In this document: positions 27,171 through 35,724 of the stretch, in pieces
Layout of the letters: the number at the start of each line of letters is the position of its first letter
How positions within the stretch are numbered: the first letter of the stretch is position 1
NCBI RefSeq assembly: GCF_014385005.1
Contig: NZ_JACRSZ010000009.1
Location: forward strand, 62,001-126,000
Direction: 5' to 3'
DNA: 64,000 nt
From: Jingyaoa shaoxingensis
Lineage (GTDB): Bacteria; Bacillota; Clostridia; Lachnospirales; Lachnospiraceae
Made by a program: the position numbers and the translations under genes
The notes under the pieces: generated by a model
Databases searched by the model: none
What the model saw: only the letters and a program-made list of their open reading frames with translations
What the model was told of the DNA's origin: nothing

Positions 27171-27208
27171 ACCTCTGGCCATCAATTCGATGACCGGAGG
27201 TTTTTTTT
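27171..27208 (+). terminator. Terminator after L25/Ctc
   Basis: CCTCTGGCCATC (27172-27183) pairs with GATGACCGGAGG (27189-27200) with one mismatch and one G-U, followed by T8. Confidence 0.88.
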
Positions 27209-27224
27209 CTATCTTTTTTGGCAA

Positions 27225-27253
27225 TTGACGCACCGGAGAAATCACATTAAAAT
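27225..27253 (+). promoter_or_regulatory. Sigma-A promoter of the hydrogenase operon
   Basis: TTGACG (27225-27230), 17 bases, TAAAAT (27248-27253), immediately after the preceding terminator. Confidence 0.7.
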
Positions 27254-27281
27254 AAGAGAAAAAGGCAAGGGGGATCGGAAT

Positions 27282-27593
27282 ATGGAATTGAAACAAATGA
27301 TGAAAAAAAGTGCTGAGATCATTGGCGGGACAGCCCAGCTGGTTACAGACAGGGTCATGGATAAGGACTTCCGGGAAAAGGTAGTGGGAACTGTGGCGGA
27401 AGCTTCTCTGAGTCTGGCAGATACTACGGTAAAGACACTGAAAAAGACCAAAAACTACGCACAGGAGAAACATCTGATGCTTGGTTCCAAGGATCAGTAT
27501 ATTGAACAGCTGGAAGCAGAACTGGAAGCAAAGAACCGGGAGATTCGTATATTGAAGAAAAAGCTTCAGAAGAAAAACTGGAACGGAAGATAG
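27282..27593 (+). CDS. Small coiled-coil protein of hydrogenase operon
   Basis: 103 residues from ATG 27282, behind AAGGGGGAT. Not recognised. The first half (KKSAEIIGGTAQLVTDRVMDK, FREKVVGTVAEASLSLADTTV) looks like amphipathic helices, and the last 35 residues (EQLEAELEAKNREIRILKKKL) form a clear coiled coil. No membrane segment or cysteines. It is the first gene of the unit with the sensory hydrogenase and phosphatase, so a scaffold or partner-protein role is possible but unproven. Confidence 0.75.
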   Translation: MELKQMMKKSAEIIGGTAQLVTDRVMDKDFREKVVGTVAEASLSLADTTVKTLKKTKNYAQEKHLMLGSKDQYIEQLEAELEAKNREIRILKKKLQKKNWNGR

Positions 27594-27605
27594 AGGGGCA
27601 GCAGC

Positions 27606-29312
27606 ATGAAGCGAACATCTATTTTGCAGTTTCGTACTGCCAACTGTAAAAACTGCTATAAGTGTATCCGAAACTGTCCGGTGAAAGCAATCCGTGTGGA
27701 AAACCAGCAGGCGCAGATTATCGAAGATCAGTGTATTCTCTGTGAAAAATGTACATCGGTCTGTCCACAGCATGCCAAGGTGGAACATGATGATATTCCG
27801 GATATTCAGAAGGAGATTGCTGCTGGAAAGAAAGTAATTGCTTCCGTGCATCCAGCGTACCTTGTCAGATATGGGTGGAACAGTGTGCATCTTCTGGAAG
27901 AGAAGCTTCAGAAGATGGGGTTCTGGAAAGTTTTTGATGCAGCTCAGGGTGCAGCTATGATGAAGCAGGAATATACCCGAATTCTGGAAGCACAGTATCA
28001 GCAGAAAATGATGATTTCTTCCAACTGTCCGGTAGTGGTACGACTGATTGAAAAGAAGTATCCACATCTGACAGAGTATCTGGCCCCAGTCTGTTCCGCC
28101 ATGCAGATGCATGCACAGTATTTAAGGAAACAGTATCCTGATGCTGTGCTGGTCTATGTCAGTCCATGTATTTCGGTGATGTCAGAATTAAAGGAGCGGC
28201 AGGCACAGATGGATTATGTTATTACGTTCCGGGAACTGAGCAACTGGATGGATGACATGCCACAGCAGCAGGAACAGGGCAAACTGCCAGAAGAAGTATA
28301 TCTGTCCAGAATGACGGCGGTCAGCGGCGGTCTGATACAGGCGATGCAGCCGGTGGAAGGGCAGAAGTATCTGTCTGTGGATGGGATGGATCAGTGCAGG
28401 GAGATTCTCAAAGAGCTACAGACAGGGGAATATCAGGACTATTTTATTGAGATGAATGCCTGTGCCAATGGATGTATTGGCGGTCCGTATTCTCAGAAGA
28501 GAGAAAAGAAACTTTTGGATGCTCTGATTGCCATTCGACAGATATCCATGCCGGAAGGCCGGCCGGATTATCAGAAAGATTACCATATGGAGATGCCGGA
28601 TATTACAACTAGAAGATTTATACCGGAGGAATCTTATCCGGAAAAAGCTATTACCAGAGAGCAGGTTACGCATGTATTACAGGAGATGGGTAAATACACC
28701 AGAGAAGATGAACTGAACTGCGGCGCCTGTGGATATGATACCTGCCGTGCCAAGGCAGTAGCGGTTATCCAGGGAAAGGCAGAAGTGTCTATGTGTATTC
28801 CATATATGAGGGAAAAACAGGAAGATTATGCTAATATTATTATCAATGCCATGCCGGGACTTCTTGTGACAGTGGACTATCAGCTGAATATTGTGCAGTT
28901 AAATAAAGCAGCAAAAGATCTCTTTGATATTTCAAGGAAAAAGCATCTCCTTGGAAAACAGTTGAATGAGATTATGGATGATTATGCCATGGTGAATATG
29001 ATTGCTTTTGACCGCGAGATCGAGCAGGACTGTGTTTATCTGGAAGAACAGAGACGTTATATAGAACGGGTTATTACCAATGACCGGAAAAATAAGCTGA
29101 TTCTGTGTATTATGAAAGATGTAACCAAAGAAAAAGAAAGGCAGAAAAAGCAGAGACGTGCCCAGGCGGATGCGGTTCAGATGGCAGATAAGCTGGCAGA
29201 GGAACAGCTTAAGATTGTCCATGAGATCGCCAGTCTGTTAGGTGAAACTGCGGCAGATACCAAGGTGGCAATCGAAGAATTGAAACAGACAATTCAGCAG
29301 GATGTGGAGTAA
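27606..29312 (+). CDS. Sensory-type [FeFe]-hydrogenase with PAS domain
   Basis: 568 residues. Residues 14-25 hold a CxxCxxCxxxCP ferredoxin cluster and a second follows (CILCEKCTSVCP). The H-cluster region is reduced: SNCP in place of TSCCP, APVCSAM, SPC in place of MPC, and ACANGCIGG for the last motif. Then an Fe-S domain with CGACGYDTC, a PAS domain (about 400-490, NAMPGLLVTVDYQLNIVQLN) and a C-terminal helical tail. This order matches the sensory/HfsB-like hydrogenases rather than catalytic ones. Likely senses H2 or redox state and passes it to the adjacent PP2C phosphatase; signalling is inferred. Confidence 0.85.
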   Translation: MKRTSILQFRTANCKNCYKCIRNCPVKAIRVENQQAQIIEDQCILCEKCTSVCPQHAKVEHDDIPDIQKEIAAGKKVIASVHPAYLVRYGWNSVHLLEEKLQKMGFWKVFDAAQGAAMMKQEYTRILEAQYQQKMMISSNCPVVVRLIEKKYPHLTEYLAPVCSAMQMHAQYLRKQYPDAVLVYVSPCISVMSELKERQAQMDYVITFRELSNWMDDMPQQQEQGKLPEEVYLSRMTAVSGGLIQAMQPVEGQKYLSVDGMDQCREILKELQTGEYQDYFIEMNACANGCIGGPYSQKREKKLLDALIAIRQISMPEGRPDYQKDYHMEMPDITTRRFIPEESYPEKAITREQVTHVLQEMGKYTREDELNCGACGYDTCRAKAVAVIQGKAEVSMCIPYMREKQEDYANIIINAMPGLLVTVDYQLNIVQLNKAAKDLFDISRKKHLLGKQLNEIMDDYAMVNMIAFDREIEQDCVYLEEQRRYIERVITNDRKNKLILCIMKDVTKEKERQKKQRRAQADAVQMADKLAEEQLKIVHEIASLLGETAADTKVAIEELKQTIQQDVE

Positions 29313-29314
29313 AA

Positions 29315-30514
29315 ATGGAGAATAAAAAAAGTAAGACCATACAGATGATCGGAGAGATTCCCATTGATTTTGGAAAAGTCAGTCTTAATAAAAAGAAAGA
29401 AAAAATCTGTGGGGATTATTATACTATAATAACAGAACCGGAGTCTTCTGTATTGGTGCTTTCAGATGGTCTGGGAAGCGGAGTAAAAGCAAATATTCTG
29501 GCTACGTTGACTGCCAAAATGCTCAGTATCATGATTGCCGGAAAGGTTGCTATCCGTACAGCTGTAAAAGCAGTAGCAGATACGCTTCCGGTATGCAGTG
29601 TACGAAATCTTGCTTATGCTACTTTTACGGTAATGGTTGCACAGGAAAACGAAATTTGTCTGTTGCAGTATGATAATCCGGATGCTATTTTGCTGCGAAA
29701 CGGAAAAAGTATAGACTATCGTCGGGATATCCAGATGTTTGGAGAAAAAGAAATACATCAGAGTTATTTTCAGTTTCAGGAAGGCGATATGCTGATCCTC
29801 ATGAGCGATGGCGTGACCAATGCTGGTATGGGGAAGACAACATACGGAGGCTGGGGAAGAGAAGAAGTTGTTAAATTCTGTGAACAGCGCTGGCGCGAAG
29901 AAATCAGTGCACAGGAAATAGCTTCCGCAATAGGCAACGCAGGACTGGATCTTAATCTGGATGAAACGGATGATGATCTGACGGTTCTTGTTATGAAGGG
30001 TATGAAGAAAAAAACGGTTAATATTATGGTAGGACCACCGGCGGATCGGGAAGATGACAGAAGTTATTTTGAAACATTTTTCCAGAAAGAAGGAATGCAT
30101 GTAGTATGCGGTGGTACGACAGCAAAATTGGTTGCAGACTATCTTCATACAAAAGTGATCAATATTCCTGATTCCGGAAGCGAAGATGTCCCTGCAATGT
30201 CAGAAATCAAAGGGATTGATCTGGTAACAGAAGGACTGCTGACATTACAGAAGCTGATGGAATATTATGAGGATTTCAGTGAAGACCGCCTCTATTTTAA
30301 TCGTCTTATAAAAAAGAAGGATGGAGCAGCGGAACTATTTCGTATTCTTTTTACAGAAGCGACAGAAATTAATTTTTTCTTTGGCAATGCATTAAATGAA
30401 AATTATACAGCACTTCATATTGACCGGGAAAAGAAGAAAGAACTGGCATTAGAGTTAATTGATAATCTGGAGGCAGAGGGAAAGAAAGTTAAGATCTGTT
30501 TCTGGTGTGTGTGA
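29315..30514 (+). CDS. SpoIIE-type PP2C serine phosphatase
   Basis: 399 residues, starting 2 bases after the hydrogenase stop. Metal-binding motifs of PP2C/SpoIIE phosphatases are present: CGDYYTII, VLSDGLGSGVKAN, LMSDGVTNAG and DDLTVLV. The last 150 residues (from about 240) form a separate domain starting VNIMVGPPADREDD, not recognised. Same gene pair is seen with HfsB-type hydrogenases, so it is the likely output module of the sensor. Targets such as anti-anti-sigma factors are not in this window. Confidence 0.85.
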   Translation: MENKKSKTIQMIGEIPIDFGKVSLNKKKEKICGDYYTIITEPESSVLVLSDGLGSGVKANILATLTAKMLSIMIAGKVAIRTAVKAVADTLPVCSVRNLAYATFTVMVAQENEICLLQYDNPDAILLRNGKSIDYRRDIQMFGEKEIHQSYFQFQEGDMLILMSDGVTNAGMGKTTYGGWGREEVVKFCEQRWREEISAQEIASAIGNAGLDLNLDETDDDLTVLVMKGMKKKTVNIMVGPPADREDDRSYFETFFQKEGMHVVCGGTTAKLVADYLHTKVINIPDSGSEDVPAMSEIKGIDLVTEGLLTLQKLMEYYEDFSEDRLYFNRLIKKKDGAAELFRILFTEATEINFFFGNALNENYTALHIDREKKKELALELIDNLEAEGKKVKICFWCV

Positions 30515-30516
30515 AA

Positions 30517-30603
30517 AGAATAAGCCATGAGGAGCTTCTGAGAAACAGAGGCAGTTATTACCGGTTATGTAATCAACTGACCGGAGAAGACGGAGAGAAG
30601 AGC
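30517..30603 (+). pseudogene. Remnant of an ABC exporter C terminus
   Basis: In the frame beginning at GTG 30511, the peptide ISHEELLRNRGSYYRLCNQL reads like the last 20 residues of ABC exporter ATPases (the usual HEELL...G.Y..L.. tail). Nothing of the Walker A, signature or Walker B parts remains, and a TAA lies in frame at 30490. I infer a deletion removed the rest of the transporter that once preceded the response regulator. Confidence 0.7.
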
Positions 30604-30604
30604 A

Positions 30605-31309
30605 ATGATTCGGATTGCAGTGGTGGAAGATGAAGAATTATATGCAGGGCAGCTTCAGAATTACATCAGTAAATATGCAGAAGAACGAAAAAAACAGATA
30701 AAGGTAACATGGTTTCAGGACGGAGAAGATATTGTGTCCGGTTATAAGGGGGAGTATGATATCATTCTTCTGGATATCCAGATGCGTTTTATGGATGGTA
30801 TGACAGCTGCAGAGAAAATACGAGAACTGGATTCTGAAGTGGTGCTGATGTTTATTACCAATATGATTCAATATGCAGTGCGCGGGTACGAAGTGGATGC
30901 AATGGATTATGTGGTGAAACCGGTGGAATATTTTGCCTTTTCACAAAAGCTGGATAAGGCAATTGGAAGAATACAGAAAAAGACAGAGGTATTTCTTAAA
31001 GTCCCGGTAGAAGATGGGGTTAAGAAGCTGAATGTGGCAGAGATTCTTTACATTGAAAGTGTAGGGCACAATGTGATCTATCGGATGGAATCCGGAAAGT
31101 ATTTATCCAGAACGGCTCTGAAAGAACTGGAGGCGACAATGAAACCTTATGGATTTTTTCGGTGTGGAAAAGGCTTTCTTGTAAATATGAAGCGGGTAGA
31201 TGGGATCAGCGGCAGTGATTGTATCATTGAAGGTGAGCGGGTTCCTGTCAGTCGGAGTCGGAAAAAGGAATTTATGGAACTGTTAATACAGTATATGGAT
31301 GAGGGATAG
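30605..31309 (+). CDS. LytTR-family response regulator
   Basis: 234 residues. Receiver domain with Asp9/Glu10 acidic pocket (VVEDEE), phospho-acceptor Asp57 (ILLDIQM) and Lys in VVKP; the C-terminal LytTR DNA-binding domain contains LYIESVGHNVIYRM and FFRCGKGFLVNMKRV. Such regulators (AgrA/VirR type) bind tandem direct repeats upstream of promoters. GGAGAG site before the ATG; only 2 bases separate it from its kinase gene. Confidence 0.93.
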   Translation: MIRIAVVEDEELYAGQLQNYISKYAEERKKQIKVTWFQDGEDIVSGYKGEYDIILLDIQMRFMDGMTAAEKIRELDSEVVLMFITNMIQYAVRGYEVDAMDYVVKPVEYFAFSQKLDKAIGRIQKKTEVFLKVPVEDGVKKLNVAEILYIESVGHNVIYRMESGKYLSRTALKELEATMKPYGFFRCGKGFLVNMKRVDGISGSDCIIEGERVPVSRSRKKEFMELLIQYMDEG

Positions 31310-31311
31310 CA

Positions 31312-32619
31312 ATGAATGTAGTACAGGATATTCCAAGATATTATACAGCACTTGCAGAATGGTCAGCCTGTCTGTTGTATGTGAATCTGATCGGAGGGAT
31401 CAAAAAAGAAACGAAGAACATTCTTTTGGCAGGAGTTTTTCTGATTGTCCAGACTGGATTTCTTGTAAGCACCGATAATGTGGCGGTGTATCTGTGGATT
31501 CCCTGTATGATAATGGCAGTAGGGCTCATGTTTGGCTATATTTGTCTTGCAGGACAGCTTACGATCCGGGAAACCGGGTATTGCTGTGCCAGAGCATTTA
31601 TTTTGGCAGAATTTATGGCTTCATTGGAATGGCAGTTATGTTCCTTTGGGTGGAAATGGCTGTTTGGGCAGAATATACTGGCAAGAGGTTTGTTGCTGAC
31701 TGCTGTTTATGTGCTCTGTATTCTGGTGATGTATTATCTGGAAAAACCATTGATAACAGCTGGTATACTGAAGCAGGTGACATGGAAAGAAACGGGATTT
31801 GCAGTGGGAATTGCAGCATTGATTTTTGCATTCAGCAATCTCAGCTATCTGTCAGTGGAATCACCGTTTTCCGCATCTATTTTACGGGATATTTTTAATA
31901 TCCGAACATTGGTGGATCTGGTTGGAATAGCAGTACTGCATGCCTATCAGAGCAGAATTTGTGAATATACGGCTGAAAAAGAGCTGGCATCCATCAATTT
32001 GCTATTGCGCAGCCAGTACGATCAGTACCGCAATTATCAGGACAGTCTGGATCTGATTCATATGAAGTATCATGATCTGAAACATCAAATTGCAGGACTC
32101 CGCGCAGAAACTGATGAGCAGAAGCGAAAAGACTGGCTGGACGTCATGGAAGAAGAGATCAGTGCATTTGAAAGCTTGAATAAGACCGGCAACCAGGTAC
32201 TGGATACGATTCTTGCAGCTAAAATTTTTCATTGCCGAAGAAATAAGATACAGATATCCTGCGTAGCAGACGGAAAACTGCTGGATTTTATGCATGTCAC
32301 AGATATCTGTTCTATTTTTGGCAATGCGTTGGATAATGCGATTGAGAGTGTTATTTTGCTTCCGGAAGAAGAAAAACGTCTGATTCATCTTACGGTATCA
32401 GCAAAGAAAAATTTTGTATTTATTAAAGTTGAGAATTATTGTGAAGAAAAAGTGGAAGTGAATGAACACGGAATTTTGCCAACCAGTAAAGCGGATAAGG
32501 ATAATCATGGATTTGGAATCAAAAGTATTTGTTATGCAGTACAGAAGTACGACGGAAGTGTGAATTTTGGTGTAAAGAACAATTGGTTTGAATTGAGTAT
32601 TCTCATTCCGCTGACATAG
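31312..32619 (+). CDS. GHKL-type sensor histidine kinase (AgrC/VirS-like)
   Basis: 435 residues. Six or so membrane helices in residues 1-215, a coiled linker, then the kinase core: His254 in MKYHDLKHQ as likely phosphorylation site, N box NALDNAIES, and GFGIKSI for the ATP lid. The fold is of the HATPase_c_5/GHKL group that pairs with LytTR regulators and often senses peptides. No AgrB/AgrD-like peptide gene is nearby. The stop is followed by a strong terminator. Confidence 0.92.
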   Translation: MNVVQDIPRYYTALAEWSACLLYVNLIGGIKKETKNILLAGVFLIVQTGFLVSTDNVAVYLWIPCMIMAVGLMFGYICLAGQLTIRETGYCCARAFILAEFMASLEWQLCSFGWKWLFGQNILARGLLLTAVYVLCILVMYYLEKPLITAGILKQVTWKETGFAVGIAALIFAFSNLSYLSVESPFSASILRDIFNIRTLVDLVGIAVLHAYQSRICEYTAEKELASINLLLRSQYDQYRNYQDSLDLIHMKYHDLKHQIAGLRAETDEQKRKDWLDVMEEEISAFESLNKTGNQVLDTILAAKIFHCRRNKIQISCVADGKLLDFMHVTDICSIFGNALDNAIESVILLPEEEKRLIHLTVSAKKNFVFIKVENYCEEKVEVNEHGILPTSKADKDNHGFGIKSICYAVQKYDGSVNFGVKNNWFELSILIPLT

Positions 32620-32644
32620 AAAAGACAGATATTTTTAAATAGAA

Positions 32645-32694
32645 GAGACATTTTCCAGACAGAACAATGCAGGACTGGAAAAGTCTCTTTTTTA
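32645..32694 (+). terminator. Terminator after the two-component system
   Basis: GAGAC and TTTTCCAG (32645-32658, one A bulged) pair with CTGGAAAA and GTCTC (32675-32687), then T6. Confidence 0.85.
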
Positions 32695-32702
32695 GTTTTG
32701 TT

Positions 32703-32734
32703 TGCATTTCATGCAAAAATCATGCATTTCATGC
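32703..32734 (+). promoter_or_regulatory. Direct repeats, probable LytTR operator
   Basis: TGCATTTCATGC is repeated exactly at 32703-32714 and 32723-32734, 20 bases start to start, the helical-turn spacing typical of LytTR regulator sites. It ends about 25 bases before a TATGAT -10 (32759-32764) with no good -35, so activation by the neighbouring regulator is plausible. Confidence 0.55.
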
Positions 32735-32815
32735 CCCAAACGGCACAAAATAAAAAAATATGATACAGTTCTATGCATAAAAAAGAAGAGAAATCTCTAA
32801 GAAGGAGGAAAATGA

Positions 32816-35710
32816 ATGTTAGCTATTAACATCGATGACGTGATCAATGTCCTTAATTCCTGTAAGAATTATCTGATTGCACTTGGAATAATTTTTGCAG
32901 TGATAATTATAGCGATGATCGCTGTCAGCAAACTGAATAAACCATTAAAGAAAATGATCCGCGCGCAGGGCTGGATCGCAATTTTACTGTCTGTTGTAGT
33001 TATTGTGAATCTGATCTGTACAGGACCAATGTACAGCATGATTTCGCTGGCGATGGGAGAAGGTTCCATCAGTGAAGAAACTTCGGCTGCAGCGACAGAA
33101 CTGTGTGAAGATATCGCAGAAGAAGGGATTGTGCTTCTGCAGAATCATGACAATACACTGCCTCTGGCACAGGGAACAAAGCTGAATGTATTTGGCTGGT
33201 CATCCACGAATCCAATTTATGGAGGTACAGGTTCCGGTGGACTTTCCGATGCTTATCCGACAGTTCCACTTTTGGAAGGACTGAAAAATGCAGGCTTTGA
33301 CGTAAATCAGGATTTGGTAAAGTTTTATGAAGAGTATCGTTCCACACGTCCTACGGTAGGTATGTGGGGACAGGACTGGACAATTCCGGAGCCTTCTATG
33401 GAAGAATACGATAATGCAGGTATATTTGAATCAGCAAAAGAGTATTCAGATACAGCAATGGTAGTGATTGCACGTTCAGGCGGTGAAGGTGCCGATCTTC
33501 CAACCAGCCTGGATCCAAATGTGGAAGATAATTTCCAGGATGGCGGAACATTTGGTTCTTCAGGACTTCGTTATAGCGAAAATAAAGATGATCTGGATGC
33601 ATCCAAGCATTATCTGGAACTCTCAAACAGAGAACAGGCTATGCTGGATCGTGTAGCAGAAGATTATGATAATATTATTCTGGTTGTAAATGCGGCAAAT
33701 ACTATGGAACTGGGATTTGTATCAGATTATGAACAGATTAAGAGTGTGGTATGGTGTCCTGGAACAGGTCAGTCCGGTTTTAATTCTCTTGGAAAAATTT
33801 TAAACGGTGAAGTAAATCCATCCGGAAAAACCAGTGACACGTTTGTGGCAGATTTGACAAAAACACCTACATTTAACAATTTTGGGGATTTTGAGTATGA
33901 CAATATGAATGAATTCGCCGTGGATGGTGTGAATCCAAAATTTGTGAACTACACGGATGGAATTTATGTAGGATACCGTTTCTGGGAAACAGCAGCAGAA
34001 GAAGGTCTGATTGATTATGATGAGATGGTGACCTATCCGTTTGGATACGGACTTTCTTATACAACTTTTGCGCAGACACTGGATAGTGTAACAGAAGAAA
34101 ATGGTAAAATTACTGTAAAAGTAACGGTTACAAATACAGGAGATACAGCCGGCAAAGATGTGGCAGAAGTGTACTATAATCCACCATACACCAATGGCGG
34201 AATTGAAAAAGCATCTTGTAATCTGATCGGATTTGCCAAGACTCAGGTGTTGGAACCGGGAGCAAGTGAAACTCTGACCATTGATTTTGATGTAGAAGAT
34301 ATGGCATCCTATGACGATCAGAATGCAAAAGCATATGTGCTGGAAGAAGGAGAATACAAGATCTCACTTCGCAGTGATTCACATACCATGATTGATGAAA
34401 AGTCTTATAAAGTAGAGAAAACAACGGTATACGATGAAAATGCCCGCAGTACAGATCAGATAGTAGCAACAAACCAGCTGGATGCAGCAAGGGGAGAAAT
34501 TACTTATCTTTCACGTGCAGATCATTTTGCAAATTATGAAGATGCAACAGCAGCACCGACGAATTATACAATGTCTGAGGAAGACAAAGCAACATTTTTT
34601 AACAACAGTAATTATGATCCGGAAGCAGAAAACAATGATGCGGATGAGATGCCGACAACCGGAGCCAAAAATGGCGTGAAGCTGGCTGATCTTCGTGGTC
34701 TGGATTATGAGGATGCCAAATGGGATGAACTGTTGGATGAATTGACTGTAAGTGATATGGATATGCTGATTGCACTTGGCGGATATCAGACAGCACCTGT
34801 AAAAGAGATCGGAAAGGTACAGACAGTAGACTGTGACGGACCGGCATCTATAAATAATAACTTTACCGGAAAAGGATCCATTGGATTCCCGGCAGGAGTA
34901 ATGATTGCCAACACATGGAATGTGGACCTTGCCACTGCATTTGGAACCAGTATCGGTGAAATGGCAGATCAGATGGGAGTATCCGGATGGTATGCACCGG
35001 CTATGAATATTCACAGAAGCGCATTTGCCGGACGTAATTTTGAATATTATTCTGAAGATCCACTGCTTTCCGGTGCCATTGCAGAAAATGCAGTAGCAGG
35101 TGCAGCAACAAAAGGAGTCTATGCTTATATCAAACATTTTGCATTAAATGATCAGGAAACCAACCGTACCAATCAGTTGTGTACCTGGTTTGATGAACAG
35201 TCAGCCCGTGAAATTTATCTGAAACCGTTTGAAATGTGTGTAAAAGACAGTGATGCAAAAGCTGTGATGACGGCATTTAATTTCTATGGCACGACACCGG
35301 CACAGGCAGACAGTACAGTGCTTAACAATATCCTTCGTGATGAATGGGGCTTCAGAGGTTTTGTACTGACTGATTATTATGGAGTATACGGTTATCAGGA
35401 TTCAGATCGTTTTATCAGAAATGGTAATGACTGTATGTTAGTGGCATATGATACAGAAACTAATCATGTAAGTGATACTACAAGTGCCACTTCAGTAAAA
35501 GCAATGCGTCAGGCAGCAAAGAATATTTTGTACACTACTGTAAACAGCAGAGCGTATGACGCAGAAAACTTAAATACCGGTATGCCAGACTGGCAGAAGC
35601 TGATGATCGGTATCGATGTAGTTCTTGGCGTGTGTCTGATTGCGCTGGAGGTACTGACATTAAAGAAATATAAGAAAAGAAAAGCAGCAAATACAACGGT
35701 AACAGAATAA
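32816..35710 (+). CDS. Membrane-anchored GH3 beta-glucosidase with permuted domains
   Basis: 964 residues. Two N-terminal membrane helices (LIALGIIFAVIIIAMIAV; WIAILLSVVVIVNLICT) and one near the C terminus (IDVVLGVCLIALEVLTL) anchor it. Domain order is reversed compared with usual GH3: the C domain comes first (IAEEGIVLLQNHDNTLPL), then the fibronectin-like region (PFGYGLSYTTF), then the (beta/alpha)8 N domain with VDCDGPAS, GRNFEYYSEDP and the nucleophile Asp853 in LTDY. Probably cleaves beta-linked sugars outside the cell or at the membrane. Good RBS AAGGAGG. Confidence 0.9.
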   Translation: MLAINIDDVINVLNSCKNYLIALGIIFAVIIIAMIAVSKLNKPLKKMIRAQGWIAILLSVVVIVNLICTGPMYSMISLAMGEGSISEETSAAATELCEDIAEEGIVLLQNHDNTLPLAQGTKLNVFGWSSTNPIYGGTGSGGLSDAYPTVPLLEGLKNAGFDVNQDLVKFYEEYRSTRPTVGMWGQDWTIPEPSMEEYDNAGIFESAKEYSDTAMVVIARSGGEGADLPTSLDPNVEDNFQDGGTFGSSGLRYSENKDDLDASKHYLELSNREQAMLDRVAEDYDNIILVVNAANTMELGFVSDYEQIKSVVWCPGTGQSGFNSLGKILNGEVNPSGKTSDTFVADLTKTPTFNNFGDFEYDNMNEFAVDGVNPKFVNYTDGIYVGYRFWETAAEEGLIDYDEMVTYPFGYGLSYTTFAQTLDSVTEENGKITVKVTVTNTGDTAGKDVAEVYYNPPYTNGGIEKASCNLIGFAKTQVLEPGASETLTIDFDVEDMASYDDQNAKAYVLEEGEYKISLRSDSHTMIDEKSYKVEKTTVYDENARSTDQIVATNQLDAARGEITYLSRADHFANYEDATAAPTNYTMSEEDKATFFNNSNYDPEAENNDADEMPTTGAKNGVKLADLRGLDYEDAKWDELLDELTVSDMDMLIALGGYQTAPVKEIGKVQTVDCDGPASINNNFTGKGSIGFPAGVMIANTWNVDLATAFGTSIGEMADQMGVSGWYAPAMNIHRSAFAGRNFEYYSEDPLLSGAIAENAVAGAATKGVYAYIKHFALNDQETNRTNQLCTWFDEQSAREIYLKPFEMCVKDSDAKAVMTAFNFYGTTPAQADSTVLNNILRDEWGFRGFVLTDYYGVYGYQDSDRFIRNGNDCMLVAYDTETNHVSDTTSATSVKAMRQAAKNILYTTVNSRAYDAENLNTGMPDWQKLMIGIDVVLGVCLIALEVLTLKKYKKRKAANTTVTE

Positions 35711-35724
35711 AGAAAGGCAGGATA

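Noticed and set aside
27096..28112. 338-codon minus-strand frame over the hydrogenase gene
   Set aside because: Low-quality protein rich in Cys, Leu and His, antisense to clear Fe-S motifs.
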